DNA from: Flavobacterium sp. 5
GTDB lineage: Bacteria > Bacteroidota > Bacteroidia > Flavobacteriales > Flavobacteriaceae
Assembly (NCBI RefSeq): GCF_002813295.1
Contig: NZ_PHUE01000001.1
Coordinates: 62,001-126,000, forward strand
Reading direction: 5' to 3'
Length of the DNA: 64,000 nucleotides
Under the pieces are notes generated by a model that searched no databases, was not told the DNA's origin, and saw only the letters and a program-made list of their open reading frames with translations. This document shows positions 1-8,115 of the stretch, one piece after another; position 1 is the first letter of the stretch, and the number at the start of each line of letters is the position of its first letter. Position numbers and translations under genes: made by a program.

Positions 1-56
1 AAAAAAGCTTAAATCCTTTCTTAAATAAGTTGACAAAAACTCCAATCTTCTAATTT

Positions 57-131
57 AGCCCCGATGGAAGCGACATCCTTTTTATTTCGATTTTTATCGG
101 GATAAAAAGATACAGTGGACAGCGGGAGAAA
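57..131 (+). ncRNA. Flavo-1-like structured intergenic motif
   Basis: The stretch begins AGCCCCGATGGAAGCGACAT, continues through an AT-rich hairpin region containing ATCGGGAT, and ends AGATACAGTGGACAGCGGGA. From memory this arrangement (AGCCCCGAT, a CATCCTTTT segment, a variable arm, then AAAAGATA-AGCGGA-AGCGGGA) is the abundant flavobacterial intergenic motif described as Flavo-1 RNA. Its function is not known to me. It lies just beyond the pit terminator. The match is to a remembered consensus, not a covariance-model result. Confidence 0.55.
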
Positions 132-199
132 TACTGATTATTATCGAATATTTTCTGCTCCAAAAAAAGCATCGCAAATTTTATGACATAAAAAAAAAA

Positions 200-229
200 A
201 CCATTCGTAATCCGAATGGTTTTTTTTTA
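200..229 (-). terminator. Terminator of the phosphate transporter gene
   Basis: Perfect 8-bp stem ACCATTCG / CGAATGGT with loop TAATC, flanked by an A-run on one side and a T-run on the other, so it can work in both directions. It lies 10 bp past the stop codon of the minus-strand transporter gene. Confidence 0.85.
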
Positions 230-238
230 TGTATTATT

Positions 239-1585
239 CTATAAAAATATATGTAGGAACCAATATACTAATGAAGCTAGTAATGCTGAAACTGGAATTG
301 TTAAAACCCAAGCCCAAAGTAAACTTACAGTTACCCCCCAACGAACAGCTGAAACACGTTTCGTTAATCCAACTCCAATTATAGAACCTGTAATAGTATG
401 TGTTGTACTTACCGGCACTTTAAAATGTTCTGTAAAATAAAGCGTTAAGGCTCCTGCTGTTTCGGCTGCTACTCCTTCAAAAGAAGTCACTTTAGTGATT
501 TTAGAACCCATTGTTTTTACAATTTTCCAACCACCACTTAATGTTCCAACCGCAATGGCAGTATAACAAGCTAAAGGAATCCATTCTGGCATTACTCCTT
601 TTATTCCTTTATCATCATCTGGAAGCACTACTTGCAACCACTCAGGAAGATGCATAATATCTACACCACTGGTTTTAATATATACCGCAACAGCTGCTGC
701 GATAATTCCCATAACTTTTTGAGAATCGTTTCCACCGTGGCCTAAACTAAATGCAGCAGAAGATAACAATTGCATTTTTTTCAAAACTGCATCAGCTTTA
801 TGCAAATTTAAACTACTAAAAAATAAAGCGAATGTTGAAATAGATAATATTATAAAAGCTACTAAAAACCATTTAATATTATGTGATTCAAATACAATAC
901 TCCAAAAATGAGAATCAAAACGAGGTTTTTCGATTTTTTCAAATGGAACCATTTGATTATAAACAAACCAAACTGATAGTATCATCAATGCGATTGTAAA
1001 CAACTTAGGAAGGATACTTTTTCTAGAAGCATTTAATAACCAGATAGAAATTAAATACGACATTAAGGCTCCTAATAAAGGGGCAAGAACTATAAAAGCA
1101 ATGATAATTACAACTCCAGAAGGCATACCACCATCTTTTCCATCTTTGTACCAACTTACAATATCATACCAATGTCTCGTATGTTGCACTCCATCTTCTA
1201 TTAAAGTATAATCTGAAAACCCGTGCATTGTAATTGCATGAGCAACTGCTGCTCCTGCAAAACCTCCAATTAAAGTATGTGAGGAACTGGAAGGAATTCC
1301 TTGCCACCAAGTGATTAAATTCCAAATAATAGCAGCAATAACACCCGCAAGAATTACAACTAAATCTATTTGGCTTGAATCAGCTGTCTTTGCAACGGTA
1401 TTTGCTACACCTAAACCAAAAACCCAATAGGCCAAAAAGTTAAAAAAAGCTGCCCAAAGTACCGCTTGAAAAGGGGATAAAACCTTGGTTGCAACAACAG
1501 TAGCAATAGCATTTGCAGCATCATGGAAACCATTGATGTAATCAAAAATTAATGCTAGAACTATAATAATTAATAGTAAAGTCAT
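239..1585 (-). CDS. pit: Inorganic phosphate transporter, PiT family
   Basis: Inner-membrane PiT-family (PHO-4) carrier of 448 residues, expected to import phosphate with a cation. Both inverted-repeat signatures of the family are visible: GFHDAANAIATVVATK near the N-terminus and SLGHGGNDSQKVMG in the second half, followed by VPVSTTHTITGSIIGVG. Many hydrophobic segments span the protein, with a long polar stretch around residues 120-155. It starts 29 bp after the DUF47 partner gene, and the two probably form one transcript, the usual arrangement for this family. The exact coupling ion and any affinity for metal-phosphate cannot be read from sequence. Confidence 0.93.
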   Translation of the reverse strand: MTLLLIIIVLALIFDYINGFHDAANAIATVVATKVLSPFQAVLWAAFFNFLAYWVFGLGVANTVAKTADSSQIDLVVILAGVIAAIIWNLITWWQGIPSSSSHTLIGGFAGAAVAHAITMHGFSDYTLIEDGVQHTRHWYDIVSWYKDGKDGGMPSGVVIIIAFIVLAPLLGALMSYLISIWLLNASRKSILPKLFTIALMILSVWFVYNQMVPFEKIEKPRFDSHFWSIVFESHNIKWFLVAFIILSISTFALFFSSLNLHKADAVLKKMQLLSSAAFSLGHGGNDSQKVMGIIAAAVAVYIKTSGVDIMHLPEWLQVVLPDDDKGIKGVMPEWIPLACYTAIAVGTLSGGWKIVKTMGSKITKVTSFEGVAAETAGALTLYFTEHFKVPVSTTHTITGSIIGVGLTKRVSAVRWGVTVSLLWAWVLTIPVSALLASLVYWFLHIFL

Positions 1586-1614
1586 ATCAATATCTTCAGA
1601 ATGAATAGATTAAA

Positions 1615-2259
1615 TTAAGAATGTTTTACTGTGATAGATTCTAAAACACTAGCAACACTCTTGCATTTATCAGTAGCAGATTCTAAAACTGACAATACTT
1701 CTTTATATTTAATGATATTTTTGGCATCTGTTTCGTTTTCGAAAATTTCAAAAACAGCTTTATTATAAACCATATCCGATTTATTTTCCAACTTATTGAT
1801 TTTTGCACAAGCGTTGGTAATCGTTTTCATGTTGCTTAAGTTTTTTAACTCTTTTACAGCAACATCAATATTTTGACAGGCTTCCAGATTGATTTCTGTC
1901 ATTTTACGAATTGATTTTGTGATTTTATCCACTTGATACAAACGCATTCTTGAAGCAGCTCCATGAAGATAATCAGCTACATAATCAATTGAAGTAATCA
2001 AAGAATAAATATCCTCTCTATCAAAAGGAGTAATAAAGTTTTTGCTCAATTCTAAATTAGTCTGACGGGTAATGTCCTCCCCTTTTTGTTCTAATTCATC
2101 TATTTTGATAAAAAGAACTTCTCTTTCTTTTAAAGGAAGATTTACTGCTTCGTGCAAATTTGAAGCTAATTCAATTAAATTACTTGACGCTTCTTCGAAA
2201 AGAGGAAAGAATTTTTTGTCTTTCGGTACTAAAAATTGAAAAATAGAATTTAATGACAT
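1615..2259 (-). CDS. DUF47 family Pit accessory protein (PhoU-like)
   Basis: A 214-residue, highly charged, all-helical protein with the DUF47 / Pit-accessory pattern: an N-terminal FQFLVPKDKKFFPLFEE, then a central DREDIYSLITSIDYVADY segment characteristic of PhoU-like helical bundles. It is cytoplasmic with no signal sequence. Family members are encoded beside PiT transporters and are thought to modulate phosphate uptake. Here it is the first gene of the two-gene unit with pit. Length matches the usual 205-220 residues. Confidence 0.88.
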   Translation of the reverse strand: MSLNSIFQFLVPKDKKFFPLFEEASSNLIELASNLHEAVNLPLKEREVLFIKIDELEQKGEDITRQTNLELSKNFITPFDREDIYSLITSIDYVADYLHGAASRMRLYQVDKITKSIRKMTEINLEACQNIDVAVKELKNLSNMKTITNACAKINKLENKSDMVYNKAVFEIFENETDAKNIIKYKEVLSVLESATDKCKSVASVLESITVKHS

Positions 2260-2310
2260 TTGTTTATGTTTTTATGTAGTGCAAAATTACTTCATTATTT
2301 TAAGTCAATG

Positions 2311-3825
2311 TTAAGCCAATGTTAACAAATCATCTTCAATTTGAAAACTATTAAGGAAAGCCACTGTTTTCTCAATGTCATAATGTAAAATTCTATCTTC
2401 TTTTACTAAAGGAACTTCTTCTCTGTAAGATTTTAAAAACATTTCTATAAAATCACTAGACTGTAAAGGTCTTCTATATTCGATTGCTTGTGATGCATTC
2501 ATCAATTCAATAGCCAAAATACGTTCCAAATTATCCATTACACGCAAACATTTTGTAGCACCATTTGCTCCCATACTCACGTGATCTTCCTGTCCGTTAC
2601 TTGAAACAATACTATCTACACTTGATGGAGTTGCCAACTGCTTGTTTTGACTGGCAATACTTGCAGCTGTATATTGAGGAATCATAAAACCAGAATTCAA
2701 TCCGGGATTATCAACCAAAAAAGCTGGAAGATTTCGTAAACCTGAAATTAATTGATACGTCCTGCGCTCAGAAATACTTCCTAATTCGGCTAAAGCAATT
2801 GCCATAAAATCTAAAGCCAAAGCCAAAGGTTGTCCATGAAAATTTCCTCCAGAAATAATCTGGTCGCTTTCTATGAATATATTAGGATTATCGGTAACCG
2901 AATTAATTTCGGTTTTGAATACTTTTTTGACATAATCAAAAGCATCTTTTGAAGCACCGTGTACTTGTGGAATACAACGGAAAGAATATGGATCTTGAAC
3001 ATGAGTTTTTGCCTGCTCGATGATTTGACTACCCTCAAGAAATTCTTTTACTCGTTTTGCTGTTGCAATTTGACCATTATGAGGTCTAATATAATGAATC
3101 AACTCATTAAAAGGCTCTATTCTACCATCAAAACCTTCTAAAGAAATAGTTCCGATTAAATCTGCTAAAAAAGAAAATTTATTCGCTTTCAATACAATAT
3201 GTGCACCGTAAGCACTCATAAACTGAGTTCCGTTTAACAATGCCAAACCTTCTTTGGATTGTAAAACTATTGGCTCCCAACCAAAATGTTTCAAAACTAC
3301 ACTCGAATTTACTTTTTTACCTTCAAACCAAACTTCTCCTTCTCCTAAAAGTGGCAATGACAAATGAGCCAAAGGAGCTAAATCGCCAGAAGCACCAAGT
3401 GATCCTTGCGTATAAATTATTGGCAAAATATCATTATTGTAAAAATCAACCAATCGCTGCACAGTTTGTAATTGAATTCCAGAATGACCGTAACTTAGTG
3501 ACTGAATCTTAAGCAACAACATTAATTTTACAATCTCATTCGGAACCTCTTCACCAGTACCACAAGAGTGTGACTTCACAAGGTTTTCCTGAAGCTTTGA
3601 TAAATTCTCATTTGAAATTTTTACATTACAAAGAGAACCAAAACCTGTATTAATTCCATAAATTGGTTCCGAGTGAGAAGCCATTTTAGCATCTAAGTAT
3701 TTTCTACACTTTAAAATATTAGTTTTTGCATTCTCCGAAAGAGCAACTAATTTATGATGAGAAATAATTTCCTGCAATACTTCGAAGGAAAGCAAATCGG
3801 TGTTTATATAATGTGTATTCTCCAT
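2311..3825 (-). CDS. hutH: Histidine ammonia-lyase
   Basis: Cytoplasmic lyase that deaminates L-histidine to trans-urocanate, the first step of histidine degradation. The 504 residues are the normal family length. The Ala-Ser-Gly triad that cyclises to the MIO electrophile is present at residues 145-147 in GSLGASGDLAPLAH. Other family signatures include YGINTGFG near residue 56, LLNGTQFMSA, and the C-terminal NGQEDHVSMGANGA. No other hut genes are adjacent, so the pathway is scattered or partial here. HAL is favoured over a phenylalanine or tyrosine ammonia-lyase by length and overall similarity, but substrate choice within the MIO family should be treated as inferred. Confidence 0.9.
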   Translation of the reverse strand: MENTHYINTDLLSFEVLQEIISHHKLVALSENAKTNILKCRKYLDAKMASHSEPIYGINTGFGSLCNVKISNENLSKLQENLVKSHSCGTGEEVPNEIVKLMLLLKIQSLSYGHSGIQLQTVQRLVDFYNNDILPIIYTQGSLGASGDLAPLAHLSLPLLGEGEVWFEGKKVNSSVVLKHFGWEPIVLQSKEGLALLNGTQFMSAYGAHIVLKANKFSFLADLIGTISLEGFDGRIEPFNELIHYIRPHNGQIATAKRVKEFLEGSQIIEQAKTHVQDPYSFRCIPQVHGASKDAFDYVKKVFKTEINSVTDNPNIFIESDQIISGGNFHGQPLALALDFMAIALAELGSISERRTYQLISGLRNLPAFLVDNPGLNSGFMIPQYTAASIASQNKQLATPSSVDSIVSSNGQEDHVSMGANGATKCLRVMDNLERILAIELMNASQAIEYRRPLQSSDFIEMFLKSYREEVPLVKEDRILHYDIEKTVAFLNSFQIEDDLLTLA

Positions 3826-4185
3826 TTCATTTGATTTTAAGTGTCAAAATTCAACAAATCAACGTTAAAAAGCAATGTTTTTTAACAATAATTTAAAAAC
3901 CCAATTAAACTAAAGTTTACAAGGCTTTACGGTTCCTTCTTCACTTATAAAATCATTTTATTTTCAAAAAAAAGACAATAATCTAATCATTTTACGAGCA
4001 AAAAAACCCTTTCTTTTATCTTAGACGATCATAAAAACGATTCTTCAGATTAAATCAAAACAAAGATTATCTCAATAAATAAAGAAATAAATTACGCAAT
4101 ATTAAATTTGACTCTATATTAAAATTAAATTATTAAACTATTCGCAAAAACGAACCATAAAGCTTTATTTTTTCATAAAAAACAG
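3826..4185. other. Divergent intergenic region hutH / thr operon
   Basis: About 360 bp of AT-rich DNA between the divergent hutH and thr transcription units. No ORF of believable quality is present. Several A- and T-tracts occur, and the right end leads into the thr promoter. No other structured element was recognised. Confidence 0.6.
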
Positions 4186-4193
4186 TACTTTTG
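4164..4193 (+). promoter_or_regulatory. Promoter of the thr operon
   Basis: TACTTTTG at 4186-4193 is a perfect match to the Bacteroidota -7 box TAnnTTTG, with TTTA at 4164-4167 in the place of the -33 TTTG box at 18-bp spacing. Transcription should start around 4197-4200, only a few bases before the leader-peptide ATG at 4204. Confidence 0.65.
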
Positions 4194-4203
4194 AAAAATC
4201 AAA

Positions 4204-4302
4204 ATGAAGAAATTTAACAGCACATATCATCCTTCGATAACAACTCAAATTTGGGTTGCTCTTGCTGTTACAACTACATCTACTACAACTACTACCCCTT
4301 AG
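4204..4302 (+). CDS. thrL: Threonine operon leader peptide
   Basis: A 32-codon ORF starting ATG at 4204 and ending TAG at 4300-4302. Its last ten residues read TTTSTTTTTP, with eight Thr codons in nine consecutive codons (ACA, ACT and ACC). Further Thr and Ile codons lie earlier in the peptide. It sits directly after a good promoter and about 175 bp before thrA. By analogy with the enterobacterial thr leader, ribosome stalling at these Thr codons under threonine shortage would alter RNA folding downstream and allow read-through into thrABC. The start lies only about 4-7 nt from the predicted transcript start, so translation would be nearly leaderless. Peptide similarity to the E. coli leader is only in the Thr run; the function is inferred from composition and position. 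Confidence 0.8.
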   Translation: MKKFNSTYHPSITTQIWVALAVTTTSTTTTTP

Positions 4303-4343
4303 GGGTATACATTTTACATATAATCCAGTTGTTATACTTTTTT
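4285..4343 (+). promoter_or_regulatory. Candidate thr attenuator
   Basis: The 3' end of the leader ORF can fold. TACCCC-TTA-GGGGTA forms a perfect hairpin at 4293-4307 across the leader stop codon. ACAACT at 4285-4290 is complementary to AGTTGT at 4327-4332, closing a larger structure. A six-T run follows at 4338-4343. The 5' arm ACAACT lies inside the Thr codon run, so a stalled ribosome would disrupt the structure. A second 7-bp stem, AATCGCT / AGCGATT at about 4406-4445, lies before thrA. The folding was judged by eye only. Confidence 0.5.
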
Positions 4344-4476
4344 CTTTAAAGAAAGAAAGTCATGGGTGTATAGAAACCATTTTGCAATCAAAATAAAAAC
4401 ATAAAAATCGCTGATTTTCAGATAGTAACAATTTAAAAAGCGATTCAAATTTACATAAAACAAATACAAACTTCTT

Positions 4477-6924
4477 ATGAGAGTATTAAAATTTGGCGGT
4501 ACTTCGGTAGCCAATGCAGAAAACATAAAATTAGTTTTAGACATAGTCCTTAATAAAGCACAAGCCGAAAAACTTGTTGTTGTTGTATCCGCTTTAAGCA
4601 AAGTAACCGATTTATTGCATTTAGCTGCTTCAAAAGCTGCATCCAATGATGAGAGTTTCAAAGAAATTGTTACCGAAATTGAGAAAAAACATTTAGAAGC
4701 ACTTAAACAACTTATTCCTGTTAGCGAACAAAGTGGTTTATTAAGTCATATTAAAAGAATTATTAATCACTTAGAAACACTGCTTGATGGCTGTTTCTTA
4801 TTAGGTGAATTATCTCCAAGAACTTTAGATACTATTCTAAGTTTTGGTGAATTATTATCTTCATACATTATAGCTGAAGCTTTAAAACAAAAGTTAAAAG
4901 AAAGTAAATACAAAGACAGCCGTGAATTAATTAAAACAAATAATCAATACGGCAAAGCTGCTGTAAACTTTGATGTTACTAATCCACTTATCGCTGAGTA
5001 TTTCAATTCAGAAAGTGCTCAAGTAACTGTAATGCCTGGTTTTATTTCTATGTCAATCGATGGAATCAATACGACTTTAGGCCGTGGAGGTTCTGATTAT
5101 ACTGCTGCTATAATTGCTGGAGCTATAAATGCAAACGAATTGGAAATTTGGACAGATGTAAATGGAATGTTTACAGCAAATCCAAAAATTGTAAAACAAG
5201 CTCAGCCTATTGCTACAATTTCGTATCAAGAAGCTATGGAATTGTCACATTTTGGTGCCAAAGTATTGTATCCGCCAACGATTCAGCCTGTATTAAGAAA
5301 AAGCATTCCAATTATAATCAAAAATACTTTCGAACCACAAGCCGAAGGAACTTTGATTTCAAATTCTATTACTCAACATACAAATCCAGTAAAAGGAATT
5401 ACTCATATCGATAATATTACTTTGATAACTCTTGAAGGTTCAGGAATGATTGGCGTAGCTGGTTCTTCTAAACGTCTTTTTGAAGTATTGTCTAATGAAA
5501 GCATTAATGTAATTTTTATTACTCAAGCTTCATCAGAACACTCTATTTGTATTGGTATTTTGAATTCGGATGCTGAAACTGCTGAAATTGCTATCAATAA
5601 AGCGTTCCAAATAGAAATTGCTCAAAACAAAATTGATCCTTGTATTGTTGAACAAAACCTTTGTATTATTGCTTTGGTTGGTGAAAACATGAAAAATCAT
5701 CAAGGTTTAAGCGGTAGAATGTTTAGTACTTTAGGAAAAAACAACGTTAATATTCGTGCCATTGCTCAAGGTGCTTCTGAAAGAAACATCTCTGTGGTTA
5801 TTAACGAAAGAGACGTTAAAAAAGCACTAAACACTTTACACGAAAACTTCTTTGAAGAGAACACTAAGCAGCTAAACTTATTTGTAATGGGAGTTGGAAA
5901 TGTAGGTGAAAAATTCATCGAGCAAATCCACCAACAAAAGAAATTCTTAAAAGAAAATCTAAAAATAAATCTAAGAGTTATAGCCGTTTCTAATTCTCGA
6001 AAAATGCATTTTGACGAAGATGGAATTTCTTTAAAAGAATGGCAATCACTTTTAGAAAAAGGAGAAACTGCCAATAAAGAAGAATTTATTACTAAGGTTA
6101 AAGCACTCAATTTACGTAACAGTATTTTTGTTGATATTACAGCCAATGAAGAAGTATCTAAAACATACGAGCACTATTTAAAACAAAATGTTGCAGTAGT
6201 TACTTGTAACAAAATTGCGTGTTCATCAGCGTATGATAATTACAAAAAACTAAAAGGTTTATCACGCCAATTCAATGCGCCTTTCCTTTTTGAAACTAAT
6301 GTTGGAGCTGGACTACCAATTATCGATACTGTAAAAAACCTAATCGCTTCTGGTGATAAAGTACATAAAATTCAAGCCGTTTTGTCAGGAAGTCTGAACT
6401 TTATTTTCAATAATTTTGATGAAAATAATACTTTTCATGACGTGGTTAAAGAAGCTGGAGTTCAAGGGTTTACAGAACCAGATCCGAAAATAGATTTAAG
6501 CGGAATTGACGTAGCCAGAAAGATTCTTATTCTGATTCGTGAGAGCGGATACCAAATGGAAATTGAAGATATTGAGAACCAATCTTTTCTTCCAAAAGCA
6601 TGTATGGGAACTACTAATAATGAAGCATTTTTCGCTTCATTAAAAGAACACGCAAAACACTTCGAATCTATTTTGGCAGAAGCAAATGAAAAAGAAAGCC
6701 GATTAAAATTTGTGGCTCAATTTGAAAATGGAAAAGCAAGCGTAGGATTGCAATTTATCCCAAAAGATCATCCGTTTTACAATCTGGAAGGAAAAGACAA
6801 TATCGTTTTATTCTATACAGATCGTTATGTTGATCAGCCATTATTGATAAAAGGTGCTGGTGCAGGAGCTGCGGTTACAGCTTCTGGAATATTTGCAGAT
6901 GTAATTAGAATAGGAAATAATTAA
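4477..6924 (+). CDS. thrA: Bifunctional aspartate kinase / homoserine dehydrogenase I
   Basis: An 815-residue fusion enzyme catalysing the first and third steps of threonine and methionine synthesis: phosphorylation of aspartate, and NAD(P)H reduction of aspartate semialdehyde to homoserine. The kinase opens with KFGGTSVANAEN at residue 5 and carries GRGGSDYTAA near residue 205. ACT-type regulatory segments occupy roughly residues 310-460. The dehydrogenase begins with the nucleotide-binding FVMGVGNVGEKF near residue 469 and ends with GAGAGAAVTASGIFADV. It is the first structural gene of the thr operon, behind the leader peptide, and feedback control by threonine is expected from the family. 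The length matches E. coli ThrA closely. No disruption is visible. Confidence 0.95.
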   Translation: MRVLKFGGTSVANAENIKLVLDIVLNKAQAEKLVVVVSALSKVTDLLHLAASKAASNDESFKEIVTEIEKKHLEALKQLIPVSEQSGLLSHIKRIINHLETLLDGCFLLGELSPRTLDTILSFGELLSSYIIAEALKQKLKESKYKDSRELIKTNNQYGKAAVNFDVTNPLIAEYFNSESAQVTVMPGFISMSIDGINTTLGRGGSDYTAAIIAGAINANELEIWTDVNGMFTANPKIVKQAQPIATISYQEAMELSHFGAKVLYPPTIQPVLRKSIPIIIKNTFEPQAEGTLISNSITQHTNPVKGITHIDNITLITLEGSGMIGVAGSSKRLFEVLSNESINVIFITQASSEHSICIGILNSDAETAEIAINKAFQIEIAQNKIDPCIVEQNLCIIALVGENMKNHQGLSGRMFSTLGKNNVNIRAIAQGASERNISVVINERDVKKALNTLHENFFEENTKQLNLFVMGVGNVGEKFIEQIHQQKKFLKENLKINLRVIAVSNSRKMHFDEDGISLKEWQSLLEKGETANKEEFITKVKALNLRNSIFVDITANEEVSKTYEHYLKQNVAVVTCNKIACSSAYDNYKKLKGLSRQFNAPFLFETNVGAGLPIIDTVKNLIASGDKVHKIQAVLSGSLNFIFNNFDENNTFHDVVKEAGVQGFTEPDPKIDLSGIDVARKILILIRESGYQMEIEDIENQSFLPKACMGTTNNEAFFASLKEHAKHFESILAEANEKESRLKFVAQFENGKASVGLQFIPKDHPFYNLEGKDNIVLFYTDRYVDQPLLIKGAGAGAAVTASGIFADVIRIGNN

Positions 6925-6935
6925 AAAATACGCTG

Positions 6936-7093
6936 GTAGAGACGTTGCACTGCAACGTCTAACATCAGACATTTTTCAACATCTAACATGATTACGTTAA
7001 ACAAATAAAATGAAATGACGCTGTAAAACGTAGGTAAACGTTACAGCACATGGTCCATAAACGTGGGAAGACGTTGCAGTGCAACGTCTCTAC
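6936..7093. repeat. 158-bp inverted-repeat (MITE-like) element between thrA and thrB
   Basis: The ends are perfect 25-bp inverted repeats: GTAGAGACGTTGCA at the left (6936-6960) and its complement at the right (7069-7093). Each end is itself a hairpin, AGACGTTGCA / TGCAACGTCT with a one-base centre. The interior contains another stem, GCTGTAA / TTACAGC (about 7020-7047). No coding potential is present. AGACGTTGCA-type hairpins recur in many bacterial genomes as dispersed non-autonomous repeats, so a MITE-like origin is likely. The right end runs to 18 bp before the thrB start. Confidence 0.75.
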
Positions 7094-7111
7094 CTCCAAA
7101 AAATAAAAAAA

Positions 7112-8032
7112 ATGAACGAAATAAAACTATTTTGCCCAGCTACAATTGCGAATCTTTCGTGTGGTTTTGATGTGCTCGGACTTTGTTTAGCCACTGCTGG
7201 TGACGAAATGATTGTACGTAAATCAGATGTAAAAGGAGTTCGTATTACAAAAATAGTCGGTGCTGATTTACCATTAGAAACTGAAAACAATGTAGCTGGA
7301 GTTGCTGCTCTGGCGATGTTAGAAGAAGTGGAAACTGAATTTGGTTTTGAAATCGAAATCTACAAACACATCAAAGCAGGAAGTGGAATCGGTAGTAGTG
7401 CTGCCAGTTCAGCGGGTGCTGTTTTTGGAATCAACGAATTATTAGGACGCCCTTTCACTAGAAAAGAATTAGTAAAATTTGCTATGCAAGGCGAAAAACT
7501 AGCCAGTGGAAATGCACATGCTGACAACGTAGCTCCTGCCCTTTTGGGAGGTTTTACATTAGTAAGAAGTTCAAATCCTTTAGATATTATAAAAATTACA
7601 AGCCCATCTGAATTATATGCTACGGTTGTTCATCCTCAAATTGAGTTAAAAACATCGGATGCGCGTTCGGTATTAAAACAAACCGTTTCTCTAAAAAGCG
7701 CCATTACCCAATGGGGAAATGTAGGCGGATTGGTAGCGGGATTATACACTCAGGATTACGAATTGATTGGACGCTCGTTACATGACGAAATCATCGAACC
7801 TATTCGTTCTATGCTGATTCCAGGTTTTGATTTAATCAAACAAACCGCTTACGAAAATGGAGCGTTGGGTTCAGGAATATCTGGTTCTGGTCCTTCTATT
7901 TTTGCTTTAAGCAAAGGAAAAGAAAATGCAGATAAAATTGCCAAAGCTATGAGCGCTGTTTATGAAGAAATGGGTTTGCCTTACGAAATTCACGTTTCTA
8001 AAGTAAACGACGAAGGAATGAAAATTATTTAA
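7112..8032 (+). CDS. thrB: Homoserine kinase
   Basis: GHMP-family kinase that phosphorylates L-homoserine to O-phosphohomoserine, the substrate of ThrC. The product has 306 residues. The ATP-binding GHMP motif is seen as GSGIGSSAASSAGA at about residues 89-102, preceded by the N-terminal SCGFDVLG and followed by the C-terminal GSGISGSGPSIFAL. The ATG at 7112 is chosen because the only further upstream in-frame start is a GTG at 7079 that lies inside the inverted-repeat element. The normal family N-terminus, NEIKLFCPATIANL, begins right after the ATG. Third gene of the operon if the leader is counted. Confidence 0.94.
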   Translation: MNEIKLFCPATIANLSCGFDVLGLCLATAGDEMIVRKSDVKGVRITKIVGADLPLETENNVAGVAALAMLEEVETEFGFEIEIYKHIKAGSGIGSSAASSAGAVFGINELLGRPFTRKELVKFAMQGEKLASGNAHADNVAPALLGGFTLVRSSNPLDIIKITSPSELYATVVHPQIELKTSDARSVLKQTVSLKSAITQWGNVGGLVAGLYTQDYELIGRSLHDEIIEPIRSMLIPGFDLIKQTAYENGALGSGISGSGPSIFALSKGKENADKIAKAMSAVYEEMGLPYEIHVSKVNDEGMKII

Positions 8033-8042
8033 TTAGTCAACA

Positions 8043-8106
8043 GTTGATAGGTCTTAGTTATTCAATATATAAACTAACAGCTATCAACAAATAACTAACA
8101 ACTAAG
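8043..8106. repeat. Nested inverted repeats in the thrB-thrC spacer
   Basis: GTTGATAG (8043-8050) pairs with CTATCAAC (8081-8088), and CTTAGTT (8053-8059) with AACTAAG (8100-8106). The whole 83-bp spacer can therefore fold into an AU-rich structure without a following T-run. Such spacer repeats are common in flavobacterial genomes; a role in transcript processing is only a guess. Confidence 0.5.
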
Positions 8107-8115
8107 ATTAAAAAA

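Noticed and set aside
4332..4661. 109-codon minus-strand ORF overlapping thrA
   Set aside because: It is opposite the thrA start with no family match and covers the attenuator region; coding is not supported.
7079..7111. GTG start giving an 11-residue longer homoserine kinase
   Set aside because: It lies in the inverted-repeat element; the ATG at 7112 gives the usual N-terminus.
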